Assembly (NCBI RefSeq): GCF_009866805.1
Contig: NZ_SIZW01000035.1
Coordinates: 1 to 46,331, forward strand
Direction: 5' to 3'
Origin: Schauerella aestuarii
Lineage (GTDB): Bacteria; Pseudomonadota; Gammaproteobacteria; Burkholderiales; Burkholderiaceae_B
DNA: 46,331 bases
Shown here: one piece after another, positions 30,141-39,500 of the stretch
How the letters are laid out: every line of letters starts with the position of its first letter
How positions within the stretch are numbered: position 1 is the first letter of the stretch
Translations under genes and position numbers: made by a program
The notes under the pieces: generated by a model
Seen by the model: only the letters and a program-made list of their open reading frames with translations
What the model was told of the DNA's origin: nothing
The model's database searches: none

Positions 30141-30496
30141 GCCTGGACAAGTCTTTCTTCGTAAGCCCCGAGATCCACGCTCGGGAGGTGGAACTGCCGG
30201 ATGGTAGTAAGCACCAGCTGCACTTTCGACAGTTGCCGGCCGTGGATTTCCGGAAGTTCAGCCTATCTGAGCGGTCAGATGATGCTGAGGTTCGCGCCAA
30301 CAGCATCGCCGACCTGATCGCATCGGGCCTGTGCAATGAGGACGGGTCGCCTGCGATCACCCGGGCCCAGGCTTTGAAACTCACGGCGCCGGCTGCTAAC
30401 GCCCTCTTCAGCCACGTGGTTGAGGTCAACAAGTTGCAGGGCGGTGCGTTGGGAAACGAATCGAGGCCGGAAGCGAAGACTGGCTCTGGCATGTAA
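30137..30496 (+). CDS. Tail assembly chaperone (G-like)
   Basis: A 119-aa protein from MSLDKSFFVSPEIHAREVEL, with ELPDGSKHQLHFRQLPAVDF and ASGLCNEDGSPAITRAQALK typical of tail chaperones. The slippery heptamer G GGA AAC at 30451-30457 lies near its end, so a fraction of ribosomes should continue in the -1 frame. Starts with an ATGA overlap to the tube gene. Confidence 0.85.
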   Translation: MSLDKSFFVSPEIHAREVELPDGSKHQLHFRQLPAVDFRKFSLSERSDDAEVRANSIADLIASGLCNEDGSPAITRAQALKLTAPAANALFSHVVEVNKLQGGALGNESRPEAKTGSGM

Positions 30497-30777
30497 TTGC
30501 GCTGGCGCTTGGCGGTCGGACGATCGCCGAGTGGCGAGCAGCGATGTCGAAGACAGAGTTTGATGAGTGGGCGAATTTTTACCAGTCGTTCCCTTTTGAT
30601 GACAAACACCGCTACCACCGGCCGGCAGCGCTGATCGCCAAGGTTTCATCTACCGCAAAGATCGATGATCTGATCGGCTGGCTGCAGCCAAGCTACGCAG
30701 CAAATCAAGACAACTTTGACGAAGCGGATATGAGGACACTCGCCGCTTTCGGGTTCAAACCTCCAGCGAGAAAATAG
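30137..30777 (+). CDS. Frameshifted tail chaperone fusion (G-GT type, about 213 aa)
   Basis: A -1 slip at 30451-30457 joins the G-like protein to a frame continuing RIEAGSEDWLWHVIALALGG, then MSKTEFDEWANFYQSFPFDD, to 30777. The T part is highly conserved-looking, while no independent ribosome site precedes its ATG at 30544. The fusion acts with G on the tape measure protein before assembly. Frameshifting is inferred from the site and from both frames being open. Confidence 0.8.
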
Positions 30778-32952
30778 ATGGCCACAGCGGGATCGATCGT
30801 CGTTGACCTGTTGATGCGCACCGGCTCGTTTGAGACGGACGCTCAGCGGGCAGCGAAGGCAGCCGATAAGCGCTTCAAAGAAATCCAGAAGAGCGCGAAC
30901 GATGCTGGCCGTGGGATCGGTGACGCTTTCAAAGGCGTATTGGCCGGCGCAATCTTTGGCGTTGGTGTTTCCCAGGTCTTCGGCAAATTCGTCGAAGAAA
31001 CCAAGAACGCCCAGAACGAGCAAGCGCAACTTAAAGCCGCGCTGCAATCGACCGGGCAGGCCGCTGGGTTTTCTGCCGACCAACTCAACCGAATGGCGAC
31101 CCAGCTCGCCGGGAAGTCGATCTTCGGTGAAGGAGATATCAACAGCGCTCAGACGCGTCTGCTGTCCTATACCGGAGTGGTCGGCGATCAGTTCCCCCGT
31201 GCGCTGCAGGCCGCTATCGACATGTCGGCTCGGCTGGGTACCTCGCTCGAGCAGTCATCGGAGACAATCGGCAAGGCTCTGGACGTGCCGAGCCAAGGGC
31301 TGACCGCATTATCCAAACAAGGCTTCAGATTTACCGAAGATCAGAAAAAACTGGTCGAAAGCCTGGAATCAACTGGCCGTACCGCCGAAGCACAGGGCAT
31401 CATTCTCAGCGCCTTGGAAACAGCTTATGGCGGGGCCGCTGAGGCTGCCCGCAACACGTTTGGCGGGTCGCTCACTGCGTTGCAGGAACAGATCAATAGT
31501 CTGATGACCGGCGACGACGATAGCGTTAACGGTTTGACCGACGCCATCAATGACTTGACCGACTTGCTTGGCTCGGCGGAGACGAAGGCGGCGTTCGCTT
31601 CGTTCATCGGCTTCATGGTCGATGTCTCCACCGCACTGGTGAAGATGGCGAATGACTTTGTCAACGGCATGGCCGCCGCCGAAGGTTTTATCGATTCTCT
31701 GTTGACCTACGGGACGATCAATCCTTTCAATTCGGATCGAGAGAACGTCACCAAATACACCGATCAGTTGAAAGAGGCCGTGGCGTGGCGTGATCGTCTC
31801 CTTTCCGAAGGCAAAACCGACGCCGCGGATACGGTATCTGGCAAGATCAAGCAGATTCAGAATCAACTGAATTTCAGCCGAAGCCGTGCCAATCTTCAAG
31901 AAAACCAGACCGACACCACAGCGCTCGGTTGGGCTGGATCGGTGCCGACAATGGCAGCGATCCCGGTTATTGGTAGCGCTCCAAAGAAAGTCGGGAAAGC
32001 TTCTGCTCGCTCTGGCGGCACCAAGCAAGAGCGGGATGAGGGCGCCGCCCTAGTTGCGCAGCTTGAGAAGCGTGTCGCGTTGACTGGCGATCTGACCGAG
32101 CGTCAAAAGTTACTCATCGACATTGAGCAGGGCTATACGAAGTTCAAGAGCGAGCAGGACAAGATGCTTGCCCTGGGCTATGCCGACACGCTCGACTTCA
32201 TCAAAGAGCAGGACGATGCGTACAAGAGCGCGCAGGAAACGCTGAAAGAACTTTCTAAAGTCACCCAGAAGACGACATCTGAGATGGACCAATTCACGAT
32301 CCAGGCTGCTCGGAACATTCAGGACGCATTGGGGGAGGGACTGGTTGACTTGTTGGAAGGCAACTTCGACAACATCGGGAAGTCTTGGAGCCAGATGATT
32401 ATCCGAATGGCTGCGAACGCCGCTGCGGCGAATTTGGGCAAAGCACTTTTCGGAGACTACGGCAACTCCGGCAAGGCTGGCGGAATACTTGGTGAGGTCA
32501 GCAACTATTTCTTCGGACAACTTAGCAGCGGGTCGCTCGGCGGTAGCTACAGCAAAGCCACCTCGGTCGGTGCGGCGACTGGCGATGTGTCCGGCTTGAG
32601 CTACTTGGGCAAGGCGTTCGCGGACGGAGGATACACAGGGCAGGGCGGAAAGTACGATCCGGCAGGGGTAGTTCACGCTGGTGAGTACGTTATTAATGCC
32701 GATGCCACACGCAAGCTCGGCCGCGCCTATTTGGATCGGCTCAACGGCTACGCCGATGGAGGCTTGGTTGGCGCCGCGCCGGCTGGTGTGGGAGGTGCGA
32801 CGGAAGTGAGAGTAATCAATCAGACCAGCAACGCAAATTTGGAAGCGAGCTCTGCAACCACGCGATTCGACGGCGATCGTGTGGTCACCGAGATCATACT
32901 AAGAGACCGTAAGCGAAATGGCCCGATTAGTCGTGCCATGAGGGGTGCGTAA
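30778..32952 (+). CDS. Tail tape measure protein
   Basis: A 724-aa protein: MATAGSIVVDLLMRTGSFET, then KRFKEIQKSANDAGRGIGDA and a hydrophobic region (FKGVLAGAIFGVGVSQVFGK). The middle is coiled coil (QEQINSLMTG, LEKRVALTGDLTERQKLLID). The C-terminus holds ASYLGKA-like and DPAGVVHAGEYVINADATRK motifs seen in lambda H-type proteins. Sets tail length: about 724 residues suggests a tail near 100 nm by the usual scaling. Confidence 0.94.
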   Translation: MATAGSIVVDLLMRTGSFETDAQRAAKAADKRFKEIQKSANDAGRGIGDAFKGVLAGAIFGVGVSQVFGKFVEETKNAQNEQAQLKAALQSTGQAAGFSADQLNRMATQLAGKSIFGEGDINSAQTRLLSYTGVVGDQFPRALQAAIDMSARLGTSLEQSSETIGKALDVPSQGLTALSKQGFRFTEDQKKLVESLESTGRTAEAQGIILSALETAYGGAAEAARNTFGGSLTALQEQINSLMTGDDDSVNGLTDAINDLTDLLGSAETKAAFASFIGFMVDVSTALVKMANDFVNGMAAAEGFIDSLLTYGTINPFNSDRENVTKYTDQLKEAVAWRDRLLSEGKTDAADTVSGKIKQIQNQLNFSRSRANLQENQTDTTALGWAGSVPTMAAIPVIGSAPKKVGKASARSGGTKQERDEGAALVAQLEKRVALTGDLTERQKLLIDIEQGYTKFKSEQDKMLALGYADTLDFIKEQDDAYKSAQETLKELSKVTQKTTSEMDQFTIQAARNIQDALGEGLVDLLEGNFDNIGKSWSQMIIRMAANAAAANLGKALFGDYGNSGKAGGILGEVSNYFFGQLSSGSLGGSYSKATSVGAATGDVSGLSYLGKAFADGGYTGQGGKYDPAGVVHAGEYVINADATRKLGRAYLDRLNGYADGGLVGAAPAGVGGATEVRVINQTSNANLEASSATTRFDGDRVVTEIILRDRKRNGPISRAMRGA

Positions 32953-33302
32953 TGGCTACACCTGCATTCCCATCCTATGCGTGCATTCAACTGGACGGTT
33001 ATAGCGAATCGCCAAACTACGGCGTCATTCGATCAGATATGGATGGCTTGGCGAAGCAGCGGCGCCGGTGGACAAAGCCAATCGTGACGCGCACGGTAAA
33101 ACTTCGTCTGCGGGATAAGTACGACAAAGCGGTCTTTGAAACGTGGTTTCGGACGGCCATCTTTGGGGGTACTGGTTGGTTCACTTTTACCGATCCGGTG
33201 GATGGGCTGAGCAAGCAGGGCCGCTTTGTGGGCGGTGCGATCTCGTGGACTTCGCCAGGCGTTATCTGGTTTGCTCAGGCTCAAATTGAGACGATTGGCT
33301 AA
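32952..33302 (+). CDS. Minor tail protein (116 aa)
   Basis: Reads MATPAFPSYACIQLDGYSES, then KLRLRDKYDKAVFETWFRTA and TGWFTFTDPVDGLSKQGRFV. Similar short beta proteins follow the tape measure in related siphophages (lambda M position). TAATG overlap with its neighbour. Confidence 0.8.
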   Translation: MATPAFPSYACIQLDGYSESPNYGVIRSDMDGLAKQRRRWTKPIVTRTVKLRLRDKYDKAVFETWFRTAIFGGTGWFTFTDPVDGLSKQGRFVGGAISWTSPGVIWFAQAQIETIG

Positions 33303-33775
33303 TGCGGAACATTTCGCTCAACGGGCGCCGCAACATCTTGGCGACGTCTCCCGAAGAATCCCTGTTGATAATGCTTGAGATATCTCATCCCGATTTGACG
33401 TCGCCGGTACGAATCGTCAACGATACTCAGGATTTGGTTAGCCAAGGCTTGACGTTCAGCAGTTGTCCTTTCGCGATAACTCTTCCTGACGACGCGGAGG
33501 GGCAATTACCCCAGGCCACGTTGCAGGTCGATAACGTAGATCAGGCTTTGATGGGCTGGTTGGAGGTAAGCCGCGGAGGACAAGGCGCGAAGTGCCGAAT
33601 CCTAATGGTTTCCGAGGCAACCCCAAACATACGCGAACTGGATATGTTGCTTGATCTGACTTCAATTAGTGCGAACAACTTAACGGTGTCGGCACAGCTG
33701 GGTTTCGTTAACACGCTCGGTCGATCAGCGGTCGCCAAGACGTTCAATCCTCAAAGCGCGCCTGGGCTGTGGTAG
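33302..33775 (+). CDS. DUF1833-family minor tail protein
   Basis: A 157-aa protein with LIMLEISHPDLTSPVRIVND, TFSSCPFAITLPDDAEGQLP and ATLQVDNVDQALMGWLE, the DUF1833 pattern. Found between tape measure and tip genes in lambda-like tails (L position). Coupled to the previous gene. Confidence 0.87.
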   Translation: MRNISLNGRRNILATSPEESLLIMLEISHPDLTSPVRIVNDTQDLVSQGLTFSSCPFAITLPDDAEGQLPQATLQVDNVDQALMGWLEVSRGGQGAKCRILMVSEATPNIRELDMLLDLTSISANNLTVSAQLGFVNTLGRSAVAKTFNPQSAPGLW

Positions 33776-33801
33776 ATTTTCGAATCTACTGGAGGTGCTG
33801 A

Positions 33802-34188
33802 ATGAGACGAATGGTTTTTATAGTCATCCTCGCTGTGCTGGCATCAGGGTGCTCAAGCGGGATGAAGCCTGGTCGCACCTACCCGTCTGTTACGTTCGAT
33901 GCGCCGGCGCCTTACCAAGAAGTTCACCGGCGGGCTGTATCAAACATAAGGACATGTGCGCCAAGCATGATCATCTCCGATGATCTCTACACAGACACTC
34001 GCGCGGGGTCTGTTCGAACGTACTATCCCGCCAGTTCTCAGTATGATTTTGTGCGTATAAGCTTTGCTGCCGTAACCGACGCCACAACCGCTGTCGAGAT
34101 AAGCGCTATGGACGAAGGTGTTTTTGACCGACGCATGATTGAAGCTATCAAGTCGTCGCTGATATCAGGGACTAATGTCTGCCGATAA
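33802..34188 (+). CDS. Small lipoprotein in the tail gene cluster
   Basis: A 128-aa protein with signal peptide and lipobox (VILAVLASGC, Cys at residue 17). The mature part shows YQEVHRRAVSNIRTCAPSMI and VRISFAAVTDATTAVEI. It is 26 bp after the DUF1833 gene and followed by a terminator. Virion tails rarely carry lipoproteins, so a cell-envelope role such as exclusion is possible. Unknown family. Confidence 0.7.
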   Translation: MRRMVFIVILAVLASGCSSGMKPGRTYPSVTFDAPAPYQEVHRRAVSNIRTCAPSMIISDDLYTDTRAGSVRTYYPASSQYDFVRISFAAVTDATTAVEISAMDEGVFDRRMIEAIKSSLISGTNVCR

Positions 34189-34207
34189 TTCCTGTCAATG
34201 AAACGTC

Positions 34208-34618
34208 TCAACCGCCTTCGGGCGGTTTTTTGTTGGAACGTGGCCTAGCAAACCTAGTTTTATGGTGGGCGGGCTCGTTCCCCAAAGACGAAACCGTTTC
34301 TAACGCTGAAGTTAAGTTGGATGGCTTTAGTGATGCCGCTCTGAGGTCTCCAATTAAGTGGTAGACCTCAACCAAAAGCTTGGTTTGCCTTTCCATGGCT
34401 TTTTTAAGGCTCTCGATCTCCAATTGGTTTAGAGATTTGTTTGGGTCTCGATCATCAAGCAAATCGAGATAAAAGGATTCTTGCAAGCGATGGACCATCT
34501 CTGCGTTCATGCTACGGCCGGCCTCTTTGGCGGAAGCTGCGATCTTCTCGCGCATGCCAGCTGGAAGCCGTAGGACGAACTTCTCGGCTGTGTCTGATGG
34601 AAAGCTGGATTTAGTCAT
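34208..34618 (-). CDS. Arc/Mnt-like ribbon-helix-helix repressor with coiled coil
   Basis: A 136-aa protein: KFVLRLPAGMREKIAASAKE and GRSMNAEMVHRLQESFYLD form the ribbon-helix-helix domain (residues ~13-50), followed by a helical region (LNQLEIESLKKAMERQTKLL). Its stop codon sits against the hairpin. Divergent from a second Arc-like gene across four palindromic operators. Probably keeps the antirepressor silent in the prophage. Confidence 0.87.
   Translation of the reverse strand: MTKSSFPSDTAEKFVLRLPAGMREKIAASAKEAGRSMNAEMVHRLQESFYLDLLDDRDPNKSLNQLEIESLKKAMERQTKLLVEVYHLIGDLRAASLKPSNLTSALETVSSLGNEPAHHKTRFARPRSNKKPPEGG
34211..34231 (+). terminator. Rho-independent terminator
   Basis: ACCGCC (34211-34216), loop TTCG, GGCGGT (34221-34226), then a T run. 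Marks the left edge of the inserted regulatory block. Confidence 0.88.
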
Positions 34619-34630
34619 AACCTATTCTAG

Positions 34631-34726
34631 TGGCGAATCGCCATAGAAATATATGATGGCGAATCGCTACTACACACTGGACTTAGTGATGGCGATTCGC
34701 CATAATTCAGTAATGGCAGATCGCCA
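34631..34726. promoter_or_regulatory. Four-copy palindromic operator array
   Basis: TGGCGAATCGCCA at 34631-34643 (perfect dyad), TGGCGAATCGCTA at 34657-34669, TGGCGATTCGCCA at 34690-34702 (perfect dyad), TGGCAGATCGCCA at 34714-34726. All lie in the 127-bp gap between the divergent Arc-like genes, so binding by one or both is expected. Confidence 0.85.
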
Positions 34727-34745
34727 TCACTGAAGAGGATTTCAA

Positions 34746-34919
34746 ATGTTAGTCAAACCAATGCAGCTTCGGTTGCCGGAGGATCTAAAAGTGTGGCTTA
34801 AGCGCCGCGCTGTGGAAAGCCATCGTTCGGCCAACGCAGAGATTGTTCATTTGCTGCAAATGCAGCGCCAAAAAGAAAACGCACCAATGGCGGCAACCGT
34901 TGATGCGTCGATGCAGTGA
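34746..34919 (+). CDS. Second Arc-like repressor (57 aa)
   Basis: Reads MLVKPMQLRLPEDLKVWLKR, then RAVESHRSANAEIVHLLQMQ. A minimal ribbon-helix-helix protein of Arc size. First gene of the rightward antirepressor operon, 20 bp after the last operator, with GAGGA as ribosome site. As with P22 Arc it may shut off ant transcription after an initial burst. Confidence 0.82.
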   Translation: MLVKPMQLRLPEDLKVWLKRRAVESHRSANAEIVHLLQMQRQKENAPMAATVDASMQ

Positions 34920-34941
34920 AACCCTTACGAGGAAACACAAC

Positions 34942-35355
34942 ATGGCTAATGTTATATCAGCCGTTGCGGTAGCGCAATGGCAGGGCTTTTGCAACCCTAA
35001 AGTGACTGTCACTCAGGTTCGTTCTTGGCCTTACCTGGTAACGGTGGAGTTTGAAACTGCATCCATTTCGCCCGAGTACTTTGACGAAATGCAGGAAGAC
35101 TTGCTGGACGAAGTGGAAGAAGCGCTGACCGAACGTCGCCGCTGGGCTGATGCGCGGTGCAGCGCGAAGGCTTGCCTCGAAAGTGGCTTCAGCATGTTTG
35201 CCAGCACGACGGAAGACAACTGCGACTTTGGACTGATGTTTGACCCGCATGTTGTAACGCCGGCAATGCTCCGCCAGAAATGGCCGTTCTTGATGAAGCA
35301 GTTAAAGCGTCAAGTCCCGTTGCAGAAAAGCTACTTGGTCGGAGGTGCGGGATGA
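34942..35355 (+). CDS. Hypothetical protein of the antirepressor operon (137 aa)
   Basis: From MANVISAVAVAQWQGFCNPK, with AGGA upstream. Beta strand SWPYLVTVEFETASISPEYF, an acidic helix (EMQEDLLDEVEEALTERRRW) and CDFGLMFDPHVVTPAMLRQK. No family recognised. Overlaps the antirepressor start by 4 bp, so made together with it. Confidence 0.72.
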   Translation: MANVISAVAVAQWQGFCNPKVTVTQVRSWPYLVTVEFETASISPEYFDEMQEDLLDEVEEALTERRRWADARCSAKACLESGFSMFASTTEDNCDFGLMFDPHVVTPAMLRQKWPFLMKQLKRQVPLQKSYLVGGAG

Positions 35356-36125
35356 GCGCACTGATGCAGATCGGCCAAGAAGCAAGGATGTCGAGCCGTG
35401 AGATCGCGGAGCTTACAGGCAAGCGGCATGACAACGTGATGCGCGACATTAGGGAAATGCTGATGGAATTGCACGGTGAGGGGGGTGTCCTCAGATTTGA
35501 GGAGACGTATACAAACCCTCAAAACGGACAAAACTATCCGGTGTTTCTTCTTGCTAAGCGCGAGACTCTGATCTTGGTGTCTGGCTACAACCTGACCATG
35601 CGTGCCAAGATCATCGACCGATGGCAGGAACTGGAGGCGGCGGCTCCGGCGATCAATCCGGCGACGCTTACCCGCATGCAGTTGATCCAGATTGCAATGC
35701 AGGCGGAAGAAGAGAAGCTGCAACTGGAAGCTAAAGTTGCCGAGCAGGCGCCGAAGGTTGAAGTGCACGATCGAATTGCAGATGCCGAAGGAAGCATCAC
35801 CATTCGGGAGACTGCCAACACGTTGCGATACCCGGAACGTAAGCTGGTCTTGTGGCTGCAGCAACACAACTGGGTCTATCGGCGGGCGGGTCACAAAAGC
35901 CTGCTTGGGTATTCAGACAAAGTGAAGGCGGGTTGGTTGTACTTGAAGCAGACGCCAATCAAGGACATCCACACTGGTGAGGAACGTCTTTCTGAGCAAG
36001 TTCGGATTACGCCGCTTGGGCTGACAGCACTGGCAAAGCGGCTGAATGACGAAGCAAGAGGCGGTGCAATGCCTGAAATTGTCATGGCACATGTCAGCCG
36101 AAAGTATTCCGAGCTTAGAACCTAG
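35352..36125 (+). CDS. Phage antirepressor, Rha N-terminus and KilAC C-terminus
   Basis: A 257-aa protein. The Rha-type domain (SREIAELTGKRHDNVMRDIR, then LLAKRETLILVSGYNLTMRA) is followed by a coiled linker and the KilAC/ANT domain (ITIRETANTLRYPERKLVLW, LQQHNWVYRRAGHKSLLGYS, QVRITPLGLTALAKRLNDE). Such proteins inactivate CI-type repressors. Expression would be gated by the Arc-like proteins. Start at ATGA overlap. Confidence 0.93.
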   Translation: MSALMQIGQEARMSSREIAELTGKRHDNVMRDIREMLMELHGEGGVLRFEETYTNPQNGQNYPVFLLAKRETLILVSGYNLTMRAKIIDRWQELEAAAPAINPATLTRMQLIQIAMQAEEEKLQLEAKVAEQAPKVEVHDRIADAEGSITIRETANTLRYPERKLVLWLQQHNWVYRRAGHKSLLGYSDKVKAGWLYLKQTPIKDIHTGEERLSEQVRITPLGLTALAKRLNDEARGGAMPEIVMAHVSRKYSELRT

Positions 36126-36134
36126 CAAACATGC

Positions 36135-36157
36135 AGCGCCCTTCGGGGCGCTTTTTA
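36135..36157 (+). terminator. Rho-independent terminator
   Basis: AGCGCCC (36135-36141), loop TTCG, GGGCGCT (36146-36152), then TTTT. Right edge of the inserted regulatory block. Confidence 0.88.
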
Positions 36158-36169
36158 ATTGGGCAATAG

Positions 36170-36553
36170 ATGCATTGGTCTGACAAGTACGTTGGAGAAC
36201 CTTATGTTCCCGGCGTGGGTGACTGCGCTTCTTTAGCGGCCAAAGTCGGTCGTGAAGTGCTGGGTATTGCCTGCGGGCTGCCGGAAGTGCACGCAACAGG
36301 GCTACGTAATCAGGCCACTCAAATCTACGAGCATAAGGATGTGCTGGCGGGACGCGTTGATAAGCCGATCGATGGGCAGCCCGCTCTCTTTGTAGGGCGT
36401 GGGCGTGTCTGCCATATCGGTGTTTGCTGCTTGATTGCAGGCGAAACATGGATTCTTCATGCCGATCAAACAGTAGGTTTTGTTGTAAGGCAACGTCTGC
36501 GGGAAATGACGCGTATTCATTATCAACTTGAAGGTTTCTACAGATGGACGTGA
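36170..36553 (+). CDS. NlpC/P60-like tail peptidase
   Basis: A 127-aa protein with the Cys motif VGDCASLAAKV at residues 16-26, the His region GRVCHIGVCC and WILHADQT. This is the lambda K position, before the tip protein. It probably cleaves peptidoglycan during DNA entry. The active-site assignment is by pattern only. Confidence 0.8.
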   Translation: MHWSDKYVGEPYVPGVGDCASLAAKVGREVLGIACGLPEVHATGLRNQATQIYEHKDVLAGRVDKPIDGQPALFVGRGRVCHIGVCCLIAGETWILHADQTVGFVVRQRLREMTRIHYQLEGFYRWT

Positions 36554-39500
36554 TCGAGCAGCCGAGGCTTATTTCGTCCCCTCATGCGTTGCTGGCGGAT
36601 GGGCGCGACCTTTGCTTTGCGGAATTTCTACCTCGTGAAACACTGGGAGCCTATCTAGAGCGTAACGAGATCACGATTGCTCGCGGGCCGGTTCTTGTGC
36701 ATCACAATGGTCAGCTTGTGCCGGAAGCTTTGTGGTTGCGGCTTATTCCTCGCAGTGGTGATTTGGTCACCATTCGGGCGCGTATGCATGGGAGCGGTGG
36801 CAGTAGCAAAGTTCTTCGGAGTGTGGCGCTTATTGCTCTTGCCGCCGTTTCTTACGGCGTGGCGTCTGGAGCTATCGGTGCTGGGGCGATTGCATCGGCC
36901 TCGACTGCAACTGGCATTAGTGCTGGGACTCTTGGCGCAGCCGCAGCGGCAACGATCACGATCGGCGGATCTTTAATAGTAAGCGCTCTACTTCCTCCGC
37001 CAAAAGCGTCAACACCACGCATCACAGCGCAAGAAGCAGACGCCCCGTCTTACGCTATCGGCGCCGCCTCGAACCGTTCGCGCCCGTTTGAGCCGATGAT
37101 GGTAGTGTTTGGCCGGCACCGCGTATATCCCGACCTGGCTGGCAACCCGCACACGTTCTACCAGGGGGATGACCAGTTTTTGAACCAGGCGTTTCACTTT
37201 GGCGTGCAGGAAGAGATCGACATTACCGACCTTCGGATCGGCGACACCCCGATCGTGAACTATCAGGGCGTCGAGATTCAACGGTCGGCCCACGACGGGC
37301 AATTGACGCTGGTGCCGGATAACGTCGATACGCTGCAGGGTTTCGATCTTCTGTTCGCGGACGGATGGAACGCTCGAATCACGCCGGCTGACACCTATCA
37401 TGTGCAGGTCGAACTAGTGGGTCAGGTCTACAAGGTCAACGCGCAGACCGGTGCATTTGAGTCGAACGCCGTCGAAGTGCAGGTCGAGTACCGTAGCTAT
37501 CCGGAGGGCAATTGGGTGCCGATCGGCGGCTACACCGATCCTGTCTACGCGACGCACTACTGGGCCTTGGGCGTTTACAGCAATGCGAACGACGACCAGA
37601 ACAACCGCTACTGGACGCAGATTCGATATGGGTCGCTGAACGCAGCCGACCACGTCAACGGCGAGCAGTATCAGGAGTGCTTTACGTCTGGTGGTGGCGA
37701 CGTGGGAGAAACGCAGTATTGCACCACCTACGAGTGGCGGTGGCTGCCTCATCCATATCAGTTGGGCCGGCCATGGTCTGGTGTGGCGCCGGATCCTCTC
37801 ATCGGATACACGACTACATCGAACACCCGCTTGACTGGCAGTTCCAGCAAGCCAGTGCGTCTAACCGTCAGTTTCAACACCGGCCATGGACAATACGAAG
37901 TCCGCGTGCGGAAGATGAATGCGGACGTTGCTACGAACCTCGAAAGCAATGTCGTATCCGTCAGCCAAATCCGGGCGTATCAGGACACGCCCACCGACTA
38001 CACCGGACAGACGCGACTTGGTGTGCGCGTTCGGGCCACGGCGCAGCTGAACGGCTCGATCGCGCAGCTCAACGGCATGGTTGAGGCGAAGTGCAATACC
38101 TTCGACGGCACAACCTGGACGATAAAGCACACTCGAAATCCGGCTTGGTGGTTCCTGCGGTTCGCTGTTGGTGAGCGGGACGAGGCCGGCAATCGCGTTT
38201 GGGGTGCGGGCATGCTCTATTCGCAGGTCGACCTCGATGCTATCTATGCATGGGCCGCCTGGTGCGATGCTCGCGGGCTGACGTTTGACTATGTGCTGAC
38301 GCAACAGCGCACGGCGCACGACATGCTGACGATGATCGCGCGGGCCGGTCGAGGCTCCTACACCTGGCAGACTGGAAAGCTCGGCGTGATCTGGGACGCT
38401 GCGAATCAGCCCTACGTTGGCATGATCGGGCCATACAACATCAAGGCAGGCACGTTCGAAGTGTCCTATGCCGACGCGACGGTCGATGAAATCGTCGGCA
38501 CCTTCATCAACCCCGCACGCAATTGGGAAGCGGACGAGGTGCGCGTGCGCGTTCCCGGCGCACCGCTGCTGAATAGCCCGTTGAAGCTCGACCTCGAGGG
38601 GAATACGGACGCAGCTTTGGCAGGGCGTGAGGTGAATCTGATTGCCGCCAGCCAGCTTTTCCACCGCCGCCGCGTGGTCTGGGAAATGGACATCGAGGGC
38701 ATGATGTGCACGCGAGGCGACGTGGTGCAGATCAGCCACGATTTGACGGTATGGGGATACGCCGGCCGTCTGTTGGGTGGCTCGCGGTTCGCGTTGCGTC
38801 TCGATCGCTCTGTGCCCGTCGCGGCGACCTTCGGATGGATGACATTGCGCAGTCCGTTGGGCCACTTCATCACGTTTCAGGTGAGCGGGCCCGGTGGCGC
38901 CGTCGCCGGCGAATACGACACGCTTTATCCGATTGCGCCCATCCAAGCCGATTTTCCTGTGCCCGACGAGGTCAACGAAGACGGCATCGTTGCGCTGGAC
39001 TGGGCGTGGCAGTTCGATCCGCTTGCCACACCCGGCCGCCGCCTAAAGATCGTGCACGCGCAGCCGACGAACGATGAGGGCGTGCGGTTCGAAGCCGTGG
39101 ACGACGACCCCAACTACTACGCATCGGAGTGGAATCCGTTCCTCTACACCCCGCCGCGCGATGGGGCTTTGATCGGTGGCATCGTTTTCGCGCTGTCATT
39201 CTCCGAAACGATCAACGGCGTGTCCAACGATGACATCGCCGTGCGACTGGATTACGTCCTGTCTTCTGCCGGGCGTGTGCTCGTGGAATACCGGATCAAT
39301 GGTGAGGGTTACACCGCTGTCGAAACGACGGAGCGCTCATTCACTATCCCCGCTCACAGCGGAGATTTCATCCTTGTCACGGTCACGCCGATCACGCTGA
39401 CGGGTAAGGGCACGTCAAAAGACGGCTCCTACACGGTGACTGGTCTGCTTGCCCCGGTGCCGACGGTCACAGGCTTGACCAGCGTCTATCGAGACGGTTT

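Noticed and set aside
37861-38946. 361-aa antisense ORF in the tip gene
   Set aside because: Shadow of strong third-position GC bias in the J-like gene; no domain.
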